NCBI GenBank assembly: GCA_937868765.1
Contig: CALMNL010000004.1
Location: 384,749-448,748, forward strand
Direction of reading: 5' to 3'
Origin: an uncultured Desulfatitalea sp.
Lineage (GTDB): Bacteria > Desulfobacterota > Desulfobacteria > Desulfobacterales > Desulfosarcinaceae
Length of the DNA: 64,000 nt
Shown here: in pieces, positions 25,508 to 34,794 of the stretch
Layout: every line of letters begins with the position of its first letter
How positions within the stretch are numbered: the stretch's first letter is position 1
The notes under the pieces: model-generated
The model's input: the letters and a program-made list of their open reading frames with translations, nothing else
Database searches by the model: none
Told to the model about the DNA's origin: nothing
Made by a program: the position numbers and the translations under genes

Positions 25508-26623
25508 CTACAGCATTTCCAAAAAGGCCTCGCAGCGGGTCCGCAACTGTCCTTCGGAGGAGATCTGGTCCTCGATTTCGAACAGCATGCTCGGAATGTT
25601 CTCCTTGTCCAGCATGGCCTTCATGTACGGGTAATCGAAGGCGTGGGGGTCGCAGAACTTGAGCAGCAGGAAGATCACACCGTCGGCCTGGTAGGATTTC
25701 ACCTTGTCGACCAGGTACTGCCCGCGGTTATGGATGCCGGCGTGCTTGGCCGGGCAGACCACGCGCTGGCGGTAGCGCTGGGCGATGGCCGCAAGGGGCG
25801 CGCCGTTTTCGTCTACCAGTCCCTCGAAATAGCGCGCCCCGGTGCAAAAGTCGTCCCATACCACTCGTCCGCCCGAGGACTCCACCACCTGGTAGATGTC
25901 GGGCATGCTGCACAGGCCGCCGCTGAGCACGAGGCGCTTGACCGGCGGTGCGGCCTGGGGCGCCCGGGATTCCAGCATGTCGGCCAGTTTTTCCAGTGCG
26001 TCGGCCAACTCGGCGCGGTCCATCACCAGGGCCGCCCGGAAGACGGCGTGCAGATCGCTGCCGGCGATGGCGTCGGGGCGCTTGCGGCGCAGGGCATAGA
26101 GCCGCTCCAACCCTTTCCGGCCGCGGTTGCAGATGCGGATGGCCTCACCCAGCGCCGCTTCCGAAAGGGTCACCCCCAGGCCGGCTTCCAGGTCGGCCTT
26201 GAACCGCTGCAGCACGGCGAGCATGTACTCGGCCGCGCTCTCGGTATCCAGTTTCACCGGCAGGATGACGTCGGCGTGGAAACCGCCGATGTTCATGCGC
26301 CAGATGTCCGATAACCGCTGGATGGTGTCGCAGGTGTGGGGGAAGACCGTGCCGTCCAGAAAGGCCAGGCGGCCGGCCAGGGCATCTTCCAGCACGCCGC
26401 GCACCAGGCCGCAGCAGTAAGCCTGCAGATAGCCGTCGGCCTGGGCGATCTGGGCCCCGCTGCTCAAAATCCGAAAGGGCAGCGCGCCGGCGGCCACGAT
26501 CAACTCCACGGGCGTATAGGAACACAGGTGCCCGACGACTTTGCCGCCGGTCTTCTTCTTCCATTCTTCGGCATATCGGCCCGGATTCGCGCTGATCTCC
26601 CGGAACCGCTGAAAGTGATCCAT
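25508..26623 (-). CDS. 2-hydroxyacyl-CoA dehydratase second subunit (HgdB/FldC-like)
   Basis: A 371-residue superfamily member, near the size of FldC. Family markers: GHLCSYTPVELIVAAGALPFRI (interrupted here as GHLCSYTP...ALPFRI), YCCGLVRGVLEDAL, PHTCDTIQRLSDIW, and KFCDPHAFDYP near the C-terminus; the Cys residues in these blocks are the usual cluster ligands. The ATG follows AAGGAGCG. It lies 24 bases after the acyl-CoA synthetase gene and forms the heterodimer with the next gene product. No truncation is apparent. Confidence 0.9.
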   Translation of the reverse strand: MDHFQRFREISANPGRYAEEWKKKTGGKVVGHLCSYTPVELIVAAGALPFRILSSGAQIAQADGYLQAYCCGLVRGVLEDALAGRLAFLDGTVFPHTCDTIQRLSDIWRMNIGGFHADVILPVKLDTESAAEYMLAVLQRFKADLEAGLGVTLSEAALGEAIRICNRGRKGLERLYALRRKRPDAIAGSDLHAVFRAALVMDRAELADALEKLADMLESRAPQAAPPVKRLVLSGGLCSMPDIYQVVESSGGRVVWDDFCTGARYFEGLVDENGAPLAAIAQRYRQRVVCPAKHAGIHNRGQYLVDKVKSYQADGVIFLLLKFCDPHAFDYPYMKAMLDKENIPSMLFEIEDQISSEGQLRTRCEAFLEML

Positions 26624-26647
26624 ATCAAATCGCTCCTTAAAAGAATC

Positions 26648-28357
26648 TCAACTTTCGATCTTGTTAATCTTAGCAATCTCCTCGTCCTGCAACACTTTGT
26701 AGGCAATCTTGCCCACCAGGGTCAGCGGCAGGCTGTCGCGGAACTCGATCTCCCGCGGACAGCTCCACTTGATCAGGTCCTTCTGGCAGTGGGCGATCAA
26801 TTGCTTCTCCATCTCCGGACCGGCCTGGCGCTTGTCCTTGAGCACCACGAAGGCCTTGACCCGCTCGACCTGGGCCTCGTCGGGCACGCCGATGACGCAG
26901 GCCTCGGACACGTCGGGGTGGCGGTAGAGCTGTTCTTCCACCTGGGCCGGGTAGACATTCATGCCCGAAGACTTGATCATGCGCTTGTGGCGCAGCTTGA
27001 AGTAGAAAAAGCCGTCGGCGTCCATGGTGCCGATGTCGCCGGTGTGCAGCCAGATGCGGCCGTCGGCGTGGGTGCGCAGGGTCCTGGCGGTCTCTTCGGG
27101 CTGGCCGAGGTAGCCCAGCATGACGGCCGGGCCGCTGACGCAGATCTCTCCCTCTGCGCCCACGGGGGCTTCGTCCAGGGTGCCCAGGCGCACGATCTTG
27201 GCCAGCATGTCGGGAAAGGGCACGCCGATGCTCCCCTCCCGGTATTCGTTGAGGGGCGTGGCCATGATCCCGGTGACCGCCTCGGTGAGGCCGTAGCCCT
27301 CGAGGAGCTTCACCCGGCCGCCCTGGCGCTGGACCACGGCCTCGAAGCGCTCCTTGACCACCCGGGGCAGCGTGTCGGCCCCGCAGAAGGCGGCCTTGAG
27401 GCAGCTCAGGTCAGTGCGCTGGAAGCCGGGGTGCCGGCTCAGGGCGTCGAACAGGGTGGGCACGCCCACCACGAACGAGGGGCGCTTGCCCTTGATCAGT
27501 TTGGCCACCGCATCGGGGGTGAAGGTCGGCACCAGGATGGTCTTGCCGCCGCCCATGAAAGCCGCGTTGACGCACACCCCCAGGCCGAAGCCGTGGAAGA
27601 TGGGCAGGATGGCCAGGATGGAGCTGTCCTTTTGCATGCCCACCCAGTGGGCGCACTGCATCCCCTCGGCGATGAAGTTGGCGTTGGAGAGCATGATCCC
27701 CTTGGGTTTGCCGGTCGTTCCGCCGCTGTAAAGGATCACGGCCAGTTCGTCGGTGCCCATGGCGGCCTTGGGTGTCCGGGGCGCGTCCATCTTCATCAGA
27801 TCGCGCCACCAGACCACCCGCGGGTCGGGCGGCACCTTGGGAATCTTGCGGCCTTTGAGCAATTGAAAGGCGATGCCCTTGAGCCGGGGCAGGTAGTCGG
27901 GGATCTCGGCCAGGATCAGGCGCGCAAGGCCGGTGCGCGCCATGACCTCCTTGAACTTGCCGTAGAAAGCGTTGAGGGTGAGGGCCAGCTTGCTCCGGCT
28001 CAGATTGAGGTAGAATTCGATTTCGGAAGCGGTGGAGAGCGGGTGGATCATGCTGGCCACGGCGCCCAGTTTGTTGGCGGCGTAAAAACAGATGATGCCC
28101 TGGGGGGTGGTGGGCATGGCGATGGTGATGCGGTCGCCTTTGGCCAGGCCCAGGGCGGCCAGGGCGTCGGCGCAGCGATCGATCTCGTCGAGAAAGCGGC
28201 GGTAGGTGGAGGTGAACCCCATGAAGTCGTAAGCCGGGTCCTGGGGATATTTTCCCACCGTCTCGGCCACGGCTTCGTAAAGGGTGGTCCGGGGATAATC
28301 GATGGTCGTGGGGACATTGCCATAGAATCGCAGCCAGGGTCTTGCCGTTGCCGTCAC
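26648..28357 (-). CDS. AMP-forming acyl-CoA synthetase
   Basis: A 569-residue ANL-superfamily enzyme that would activate a carboxylic acid with ATP and CoA. Core motifs: LYSGGTTGKPKG (P-loop), GYGLTEAV, WLHTGDIG and the hinge KLRHKRMIKSSGMNVYPAQVE; the C-terminal catalytic Lys is in LVGKIAYK. GTG start with AAGGAGGAACTG upstream. It is the first gene of the five-gene operon, so it probably makes the CoA thioester that the dehydratase acts on. It resembles long/medium-chain fatty acid CoA ligases in general shape; specificity is unknown. Confidence 0.9.
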   Translation of the reverse strand: MTATARPWLRFYGNVPTTIDYPRTTLYEAVAETVGKYPQDPAYDFMGFTSTYRRFLDEIDRCADALAALGLAKGDRITIAMPTTPQGIICFYAANKLGAVASMIHPLSTASEIEFYLNLSRSKLALTLNAFYGKFKEVMARTGLARLILAEIPDYLPRLKGIAFQLLKGRKIPKVPPDPRVVWWRDLMKMDAPRTPKAAMGTDELAVILYSGGTTGKPKGIMLSNANFIAEGMQCAHWVGMQKDSSILAILPIFHGFGLGVCVNAAFMGGGKTILVPTFTPDAVAKLIKGKRPSFVVGVPTLFDALSRHPGFQRTDLSCLKAAFCGADTLPRVVKERFEAVVQRQGGRVKLLEGYGLTEAVTGIMATPLNEYREGSIGVPFPDMLAKIVRLGTLDEAPVGAEGEICVSGPAVMLGYLGQPEETARTLRTHADGRIWLHTGDIGTMDADGFFYFKLRHKRMIKSSGMNVYPAQVEEQLYRHPDVSEACVIGVPDEAQVERVKAFVVLKDKRQAGPEMEKQLIAHCQKDLIKWSCPREIEFRDSLPLTLVGKIAYKVLQDEEIAKINKIES

Positions 28358-28415
28358 CAGTTCCTCCTTCCATTCCGCTTCAGCTTCAGCTCAAAGCGCC
28401 GTTTGACTGCCGCCC

Positions 28416-28444
28416 ATTATCCATGTCAACTGCCGATCAGGCAA
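28416..28444 (-). promoter_or_regulatory. Candidate sigma-70 promoter of the dehydratase operon
   Basis: On the minus strand, TTGCCT (28439-28444), a 17-base spacer and GATAAT (28416-28421) lie about 60 bases upstream of the GTG start of the acyl-CoA synthetase. The -35 is imperfect. No regulator is encoded adjacent. Confidence 0.4.
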
Positions 28445-28469
28445 GTAAAAATTGGGATTCAGGGGCCGA

Positions 28470-31400
28470 TCAGGCCCGACCCGCGACCGCCAGCGGCAGG
28501 ACGATCCGCATCCGGGTGCCCTGCCCCGGACAACTTTCCAGCACAATGCGACCGCCGTGCTCGTCGACGATCTTCTTCACGTTGGCCAGGCCGATGCCCG
28601 TGCCGCGCGCCCGGGTGGTGAAGAGCGGTTCGAACGCGCGCCGGCAGGTTTCGGCATCCATGCCGATGCCGTTGTCGGTGATGTGCAAGACAATCGCATC
28701 CGCCAGCCGTTCGGCTTCGATGGCGATGCGCGGCCGGTACCCGCCGTATCCCTCTAAATACTCCTTCTCCTGGGCCCGTACCGCCTGAATGGCGTTGTCG
28801 AGCACATTGATCACCACCCGGCGCATCTTCTCGCGGTCGTGGGGCCAGGCGGGCAGATCGGGGGGCATCGACAGTTCGATGGCGATGCCCTCGGCTTCGT
28901 GCATCTGCTCGACCACCTGGGGCAGCCAGGAATCAAGCGCCTGGTGGACGAGGGTCACGCTGCGGCCGCGGGTGTACTCCAGCAGGTCGGCCACGATGGT
29001 GTCGCAAAGGCTCACCTGTTCGTCGATGCGCCGGAAGTGTTTGAGCGTCTTTTCATCCGTGTCCCTGTTTTTGCGCCGCAAGTAAAAGTTGGAGGATCGG
29101 ATGACCCCCAGGGGGTTGCGCAGCTCGTGGCTCACCGTGGCCGTGAGTTGGCCCAGGACCGCCAGACGCTCCTGTTTGACCAGCTCCTCCTGGGCCGCCT
29201 CCAGCGCCCGGGTGCGGTCCGCCACCATCTGCTCGAGGCTCATCCGGTAGCGCGCCAGCTCCCCTTCGACCCGCTTGCGCGCGCTCACATCGCGGACGAT
29301 GCTCAACAGGGCTGGCCGGCCACGGCGTTCCACGGTGCCGCGGTTGATTTCCACCGGGATCCTGGCGCCGTCCTTGCGCAGATGAACGGTCTCGAAAAAG
29401 AGCCGCCCCGGGTTTTCAGCGCCGGGAAACGCCGACGGGTTGGGATAGGTGCTTTGCGGGTCCAGGATCTGTTCCATGGTCATCCGATGCAATTCGGCCT
29501 CGCTGTACCCCAAATGGCGGCAGGCCGCCTGGTTGACATCCAGGAAGCGGCCATCGTCGATGGCATTGACGAAAATGGCATCGGCGGCGGTCTCGAAGAT
29601 GGCCCGAAATCCGGCTTCGCTCTCGCGCATGGCCCGCTGGGCCTCCTTGACGGCCGTCAGGTCGACACTGGTGGCCAGATAGCATTTTTCGCCCATATAC
29701 ACGAATATGTTGATATAGAGCAAACCGTACCGTATCTTGCCGCCCTTCATGCGGAAACGCACCTCCAGGCCTTCCACCCGGCCCTCTGTGCGCAGCAAGT
29801 TCTCCACCAGCGGCAGCGTCTCGTCATCGGCATAGGCCATCATCTCCCGAACCTGGCGGCCGATCACCTCGTCCCGGCGGTAACCGGTTTTTTCGAGGAA
29901 CTCCTTGTTCACCTCGGCATATCGGTTGTCCGCGCATCGGATCACCGACATGGCATAGGGCGCCGATTCGATGATGTTGCGATAATTGGCTTCGCTTTCG
30001 ATCAGGGCCCGCTGGACCTGTTTGAGGCGCGTGATGCTGGTGATCACCGCCAGGACGCAATCCTCGCCCTTGAAGCGGATGTACTGGGCCGAGAAGAGGT
30101 CGTCCTGAACTGAGCCATCCCGGGTGAGAAATTGAAGCTCAAGGCCCTGAACCTTGCCGTCGCGACGCAGCATCTCTATCCATTTACGACGGTTTTCTGG
30201 ATCGGTGTAAAGACCCAGCTCCACGGGGGTGCGCCTCAGAGTGTCTTCACGGGGATATCCGGTGCGCTTGCAGAAGGTATCGTTGACCGCCACGATGCGG
30301 CCGTCGGCCACCCGGGTGACCACGATCATGTCCGGGGCCAGTTCCATGATGCGCCGGTAGCTCTCCTCGCTGTCGGCCAGGGCCTGCTGGGCGGCCTTGA
30401 GGTCGTCGATGGGCTTGGTCGCCACCACCAGGCAGGGCTTACCCTCCTGCTGAATGATCCGGGCGGACCACAGGTGCATGGACACGGTGCCGTCCTTGTA
30501 ACGCACAGGTATCTCCAGGCCTTCGACACAGCCATTTTTTTGCAGGGCCTCCACGAAGCGATCGCGGTCGTGGGGATTGGCATAGATGTTCAATTCCGCG
30601 GAGGTGCGGCCGATGGTCTCCTCGGGGGTGTATCCACAACGCTGGTAAAAGGCGCTGTTGGCCGCCAGGTAGCGGCCTTCGGGCAGGGTGGTCAGACATA
30701 TCGTATCGGGGGTGGCGTCCAGGATCTCGCGATAGCGTTTTTCGCTCTCGCGCAAGGCTTCCTGCGCCTGCTTCAGCGGGGTGATCACGGTGCCGACGAC
30801 AAGGATGCAGGATCTGCCCTTAAAGCGGATCATGCGGGCGGAGACGATGTCTTCGAAACGCTTGCCGGCCTTGCTCTTGTAGCCTATTTCCATTCCATCC
30901 ACTTTGCGATCCCTGACGATGATCGCCTTGAATCGTTCGTAATCCTCGGGGTCGGCATAAATGTCCAATTCCAGGGAGGTGCGGCCGATGATCTCGTCGG
31001 GCGTGTAGCCGATATGGTAGCAGAAGGCGGCATTGACCTGGACGAAGCGTTCCGTGCGGGCATCGTTGATGCAGACGGCATCCGGCATCAATTCCAGCAC
31101 CCGCCGGTAGCTCTCCTCGCTTTCCCGCAACGCCTGCTCCATCTGCAGTTGTTCGGTACGATCCCGGGAGACGCCGAAAAAACCGGTGGGCTGCCCGGCG
31201 TCGTTCTTCAAAAGCGAGACCGAGATTTCATGGATGCGCACGGCGCCGTCTTTACGGATCACTTTGCATTCGAAAATATGGGCCGGCTGGCCGGTCCGGT
31301 AGACCTGGTTGAAAAGCGCGAAGATCCGCTGGGCTGTCGCGGCATCCATGCAATCCCTGAAGTTCATGCCGCGCAGTTCCGGTTCATCGCGCCCCAGGCT

Positions 31401-31991
31401 TTTGCAGGTGGCCGCATTGAAAGCGGTAAAGACGCCGGTCAGATCGGTTTCGTAGTACCCCTCTTCCATGTTGGCGAGAATCGAGCGATGTTTCTCTTCA
31501 CTCTCGGCCAGGCTTCTCTCGAGCCTTTTCCTTTCGGTCAGGTCGCGGACCATGCCGCAGAATCCAATGGGTTTGCCCTTGGCATCGCGCATGAGCGCCA
31601 CGGTGGTCTCGTTGACGGCCACCGAACCGTCCTTGCGGATGATTTCATACTCGATCAACGGCGAGGGCCGGCCGGTGCGGTACACCTCATTGTACAGTTT
31701 GAAATTGCGTTCGACCTGCTGGGGGGACATGATCGTCCGATAATTCAAGCCGATCATTTCTTCGAAGGTGCGGCCGGTGAATCGGCAGGCGGCCGCGTTG
31801 GCAAAGACGAAGCTGCCCTTGAGATCCACCTCGAAGTAACCGTCTTCGGAGTTCTCCATGAGGTGCCGGAAGACCGAAAGGCCGGCGTCAATTTTGAATG
31901 TGCCGGATACGGTATGCGGGGCGGGCGTTTTGGCATTTCGAAGAGATCGGCGTGATTTGGTTTTCGGTGCGTCGAGGGAACGTCGCTGCAT
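28470..31991 (-). CDS. Soluble histidine kinase with seven PAS domains
   Basis: About 1173 residues with no membrane segment. Seven consecutive PAS/PAC units begin near residues 37, 170, 297, 424, 547, 670 and 794 (recurrent pattern of an N-x-x-F/A-C-x-x-x-G-Y/R-x-x-E core, for example VNAAFCYHIGYTPDEIIG). Then a coiled linker, HisKA with VSHELRNPL (about 950) and HATPase with NVLDNAIQAV, DNGIGMD and GTGIGLANVKK. No receiver domain and no adjacent response regulator, so it is an orphan kinase. I prefer the ATG at 31989-31991 (AAAGGA upstream) over the GTG at 32027. It sits upstream of the dehydratase operon on the same strand (112 bases), so it may be cotranscribed or regulate that operon; this is a guess. 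Confidence 0.87.
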   Translation of the reverse strand: MQRRSLDAPKTKSRRSLRNAKTPAPHTVSGTFKIDAGLSVFRHLMENSEDGYFEVDLKGSFVFANAAACRFTGRTFEEMIGLNYRTIMSPQQVERNFKLYNEVYRTGRPSPLIEYEIIRKDGSVAVNETTVALMRDAKGKPIGFCGMVRDLTERKRLERSLAESEEKHRSILANMEEGYYETDLTGVFTAFNAATCKSLGRDEPELRGMNFRDCMDAATAQRIFALFNQVYRTGQPAHIFECKVIRKDGAVRIHEISVSLLKNDAGQPTGFFGVSRDRTEQLQMEQALRESEESYRRVLELMPDAVCINDARTERFVQVNAAFCYHIGYTPDEIIGRTSLELDIYADPEDYERFKAIIVRDRKVDGMEIGYKSKAGKRFEDIVSARMIRFKGRSCILVVGTVITPLKQAQEALRESEKRYREILDATPDTICLTTLPEGRYLAANSAFYQRCGYTPEETIGRTSAELNIYANPHDRDRFVEALQKNGCVEGLEIPVRYKDGTVSMHLWSARIIQQEGKPCLVVATKPIDDLKAAQQALADSEESYRRIMELAPDMIVVTRVADGRIVAVNDTFCKRTGYPREDTLRRTPVELGLYTDPENRRKWIEMLRRDGKVQGLELQFLTRDGSVQDDLFSAQYIRFKGEDCVLAVITSITRLKQVQRALIESEANYRNIIESAPYAMSVIRCADNRYAEVNKEFLEKTGYRRDEVIGRQVREMMAYADDETLPLVENLLRTEGRVEGLEVRFRMKGGKIRYGLLYINIFVYMGEKCYLATSVDLTAVKEAQRAMRESEAGFRAIFETAADAIFVNAIDDGRFLDVNQAACRHLGYSEAELHRMTMEQILDPQSTYPNPSAFPGAENPGRLFFETVHLRKDGARIPVEINRGTVERRGRPALLSIVRDVSARKRVEGELARYRMSLEQMVADRTRALEAAQEELVKQERLAVLGQLTATVSHELRNPLGVIRSSNFYLRRKNRDTDEKTLKHFRRIDEQVSLCDTIVADLLEYTRGRSVTLVHQALDSWLPQVVEQMHEAEGIAIELSMPPDLPAWPHDREKMRRVVINVLDNAIQAVRAQEKEYLEGYGGYRPRIAIEAERLADAIVLHITDNGIGMDAETCRRAFEPLFTTRARGTGIGLANVKKIVDEHGGRIVLESCPGQGTRMRIVLPLAVAGRA

Positions 31992-32202
31992 TGCGGCTTT
32001 TCCTTTGCCCTCGGTGGCCTGATCCACCGCCGGCGGTTAACCCTTCCAAGACGAAAATATTATCTGTAAAATATTGCATAAATTTCAATAGAGCGTCAAT
32101 CTGTCCCAAGGTGTTAATCTGTTGTCGGGAAGCACCCTGGGCATATAGGCCGCTGTGCGGCGAGCCTGAAAAGACAGCCAATCGGAAAGATCAGGAGCGG
32201 AC

Positions 32203-33951
32203 ATGGAAACCAGCGGCGGCGACATCATTGCCAGCGTATTGAAAAATCAAGGCGTGGCCCACCTGTTTACTTTGTGCGGCGGGCACATTTCCCCCATCCT
32301 GGTGGGTTGCAAACGGGCCGGCATCGAAGTGATCGACGTGCGCCACGAGGCCGATGCGGTCTTTGCCGCCGACGCCGTGGCCCGCCTCACCGGCAAACCG
32401 GGGGTGGCGGCGGTCACGGCCGGGCCGGGGGTCACCAACGCCCTCACGGCACTCAAGAACGCCCAGATGGCCCAGTCGCCGGTGGTGCTCCTCGGCGGGG
32501 CGGCGGCCACGATCATCAGGGGGCGCGGCTCGCTCCAGGATATCGACCAGATCGCCCTGGTCAAATCCATCGCCAAGATGGCCGTGACCATCAACCGCAA
32601 CTGCGACATCGTGCCGGTGCTGGCGCATGCCCTGCAGGCGGCCCGCTCGGACGTGCCCGGACCGGTCTTCGTGGAGTGCCCCATCGACCTGCTCTACAGC
32701 GAGTCCATAGTGCGCCAGATGTACGATCCGGTCAGCGGCATGGCCAAGAGCACCGGAGGCGACCTCAAGAGCAAGCTGTTCCGGTTCTACCTCCAGCGGC
32801 ACGTGAACCGCATGTTCACCTGCGACTTCGACGCCATGGCGCCCATCGCCCTCGAGGTCGGCGTCCCTTCCGTCGATCCGGCCCGGCTCGAAAAGGCCGC
32901 ACGCCTGTGGGCCAAGGCCAGCCGGCCGGTGCTGGTGGTGGGCAGCCAGGCGCTGCTGCAGCCGGCCAAGGTCATGGATCTGGCCGCGGCCGTGGAACGG
33001 CTCGGCGCGCCAGTCTATCTGGCCGGCATGGCCCGCGGGCTCATGGGCCGGAGCCATGAGTTGCAGATGCGCCACAACCGCAAGGAGGCGCTGCGCGAGG
33101 CCGATGTGGTCCTGCTGGCCGGCATGCCGTGTGATTTCCGCCTCAATTACGGCCGGAGCATCCAGGCCCGGGCCCGGATCATCGCCGCCAACCGCGACCG
33201 CAAGGATCTGACCCTCAACCGCAGGCCCGCCATCGCCCTGCATGGCGACCCCTGCGACGCCTTATGCGCCCTGGCGGCTACCGTTCCCGCCGGCCACGGC
33301 CCGCGCCGGGAATGGCTCGAACAGCTGCGCCGCTCGGAACAAAGGCGAGAAGAACAAATCGCGGCCATGGCCGCGACCCCCTGCGAGGGCGTCAATCCCA
33401 TTGCTTTCTTGCGGCAGCTGGAAGATTTTCTGGAAGCGGACAGCACGCTGGTGGCCGACGGGGGCGACTTCGTGGCCACCGCCGCCTATGTCCTTCGCCC
33501 GCGCGGCCCCCTGCGCTGGCTCGATCCCGGCGCCTTCGGCACCCTGGGGGTGGGCGCCGGTTTTGCCATGGGCGCCCGGTTGTGCCGCCGGGAAGAAGAG
33601 GTCTGGCTGCTGTATGGCGACGGGGCCGCCGGCTACAGCCTGCAGGAGTTCGATACCTTCGTGCGCCACGGCCTGCCGGTCATCGCGGTGGTGGGCAACG
33701 ACGGGGCCTGGGCCCAGATCGCCCGGGACCAGATCAAGATCTTCGGCGACGATGTGGGCACGGCCCTGCGGGCCACCGACTATCACCGGGTGGCCCAGGG
33801 GTTCGGCGCCGAAGGCTTTCTGGTCCGCTCGGCAGAAGAGATTGCTCCTACCCTGCGCGCGGCCCGGGCCGCGTCCCGGCAAGGCCGTCCGGTGCTGATC
33901 AATTTGTTGATCGGCAAGACCGACTTCCGCGAAGGGTCGATTTCCATGTAA
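32203..33951 (+). CDS. ThDP-dependent enzyme, ILVBL/HACL2-like
   Basis: A 582-residue thiamine-diphosphate enzyme with the three acetolactate-synthase-type domains. The catalytic Glu that activates ThDP is in [14 protein letters not shown]; the ThDP/Mg motif runs from [13 protein letters not shown] to [17 protein letters not shown] and [19 protein letters not shown] are very close, from memory, to animal ILVBL (2-hydroxyacyl-CoA lyase 2), as is the C-terminus [13 protein letters not shown]. That enzyme cleaves 2-hydroxyacyl-CoA or 2-hydroxy aldehyde-forming substrates. True acetolactate synthase is less likely because no small regulatory subunit gene is near. ATG with CAGGAG upstream. It faces the ridA-like gene (convergent) and lies near the 2-hydroxyacyl-CoA dehydratase operon. 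Confidence 0.88.
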   Translation: METSGGDIIASVLKNQGVAHLFTLCGGHISPILVGCKRAGIEVIDVRHEADAVFAADAVARLTGKPGVAAVTAGPGVTNALTALKNAQMAQSPVVLLGGAAATIIRGRGSLQDIDQIALVKSIAKMAVTINRNCDIVPVLAHALQAARSDVPGPVFVECPIDLLYSESIVRQMYDPVSGMAKSTGGDLKSKLFRFYLQRHVNRMFTCDFDAMAPIALEVGVPSVDPARLEKAARLWAKASRPVLVVGSQALLQPAKVMDLAAAVERLGAPVYLAGMARGLMGRSHELQMRHNRKEALREADVVLLAGMPCDFRLNYGRSIQARARIIAANRDRKDLTLNRRPAIALHGDPCDALCALAATVPAGHGPRREWLEQLRRSEQRREEQIAAMAATPCEGVNPIAFLRQLEDFLEADSTLVADGGDFVATAAYVLRPRGPLRWLDPGAFGTLGVGAGFAMGARLCRREEEVWLLYGDGAAGYSLQEFDTFVRHGLPVIAVVGNDGAWAQIARDQIKIFGDDVGTALRATDYHRVAQGFGAEGFLVRSAEEIAPTLRAARAASRQGRPVLINLLIGKTDFREGSISM

Positions 33952-33961
33952 GCGCAAGACG

Positions 33962-34348
33962 CTATTTCTTCACTGCCACACATTTGATCTCCACCCGTCC
34001 GTCCTTGGGCAGGGCCTTGACCGCGACCACCGCCCGGGCCGGCTTGTGCTCGCCGAAGAACGATTGGTAGATGCGATTGAACTCCACGAAGTCTCCCATA
34101 TTGGTGAGGAAGACATCCACGGCCGCCACGTCGGTCAGTTCGCAACCGGCGGCGCGCAGCACGGCTTGCACATTGGAGAGGGCCTGGCGTGTCTGGGTCT
34201 CCAGATCCAGGCCTTTGAGTTCGCCGCTGGTCGGATCGAGTCCCAGCTGGCCGCTGACGAACACCAGCCCAGCGCCCATCCGGCCCTGGGAATAGGGACC
34301 GATGGCCGCAGGGGCTTGATCGGAGTGAATCGGGGTGGTCGAAGACAT
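33962..34348 (-). CDS. RidA/YjgF-family protein
   Basis: A 128-residue Rid protein: AIGPYSQ, FVSGQLGLDP, NVQAVLRAAG and the C-terminal PARAVVAVKALPKDGRVEIKC (here with the substrate-binding Arg in PARAVV and Glu in VEIKC). RidA deaminates reactive 2-aminoacrylate-type enamines made by PLP enzymes. The ATG at 34346-34348 follows AGGAGTAG; a longer frame adds ten residues without family similarity. Convergent with the ThDP enzyme, 10 bases apart, so not in the same operon. Confidence 0.9.
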   Translation of the reverse strand: MSSTTPIHSDQAPAAIGPYSQGRMGAGLVFVSGQLGLDPTSGELKGLDLETQTRQALSNVQAVLRAAGCELTDVAAVDVFLTNMGDFVEFNRIYQSFFGEHKPARAVVAVKALPKDGRVEIKCVAVKK

Positions 34349-34599
34349 GCATCTACTCCTTTCAAACGTTTCGGGCAAAAAAGGTTTGCGCCCATTTTAG
34401 AGCTCGGATGGCGAATGTCAAATGGCCCGCCGCCTCCGTCACCTGCGCCCGCGCATGGGGTCTGCGGCCAAGAGCAGCAGCAATACCCGAGGTCTGGGCG
34501 CATGAAAAAATGGCTTGTTTTTTCACCTGCACGGCGTATAAGCCTCTTAACAGCGCGGGTTGTGCCCGCCACCACAAATCACCACAGGGAGGCATCGCC

Positions 34600-34701
34600 A
34601 TGGACACAGATGGTCACCACTGGTGCCCGGATGCGTTCGAGAAACCAACTGCAAGCGATTACCACATGAACAGATCGCGGCGCATGCTTCCGGCGATCTG
34701 A
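34600..34701 (+). CDS. Possible 33-residue leader peptide upstream of mgtE
   Basis: An ATG with a very good ribosome site (CAGGGAGG, 7 bases upstream) opens a 33-residue ORF starting MDTDGHHWCPDAF and ending with a basic segment. The first half has two His, a Cys and acidic residues that could bind a divalent metal. It ends 93 bases before mgtE. A regulatory leader peptide for a magnesium transporter would be reasonable by analogy with MgtL-type leaders, but there is no sequence similarity to those, and it could be chance. Confidence 0.35.
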   Translation: MDTDGHHWCPDAFEKPTASDYHMNRSRRMLPAI

Positions 34702-34759
34702 GAGGTCCTCGGCGGGTTTTGCCCCAATACAAAGCCCCCGGTTCATCTCCGGCCGCTGC

Positions 34760-34788
34760 CCTCCTTTGCGCTGCGGTCGAAGAGGAGG
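34760..34788 (+). promoter_or_regulatory. Hairpin that would sequester the mgtE ribosome site
   Basis: CCTCCTTT at 34760-34767 pairs with AGAGGAGG at 34781-34788 (8 pairs including one G-U), enclosing 13 bases. The 3' arm is the mgtE Shine-Dalgarno itself, six bases before the GTG start. Confidence 0.5.
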
Positions 34789-34794
34789 TGAGCC

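Larger units (their letters stand above)
34349..34794. other. Intergenic leader upstream of mgtE
   Basis: About 446 bases between the divergent ridA-like and mgtE genes. It holds an AT-rich dyad at 34503-34525 (TGAAAAAA and TTTTTTCA, loop 7), a small ORF at 34600-34701 and a hairpin that would occlude the mgtE ribosome site. I looked for the conserved M-box magnesium riboswitch core and did not find it. Confidence 0.5.

Noticed and set aside
26336-28621. 761-codon plus-strand open frame over the acyl-CoA synthetase
   Set aside because: Antisense shadow of two well-supported genes.
34349-34794. M-box magnesium riboswitch upstream of mgtE
   Set aside because: The conserved core was not recognisable by eye; a covariance-model search (Rfam M-box) would settle it.
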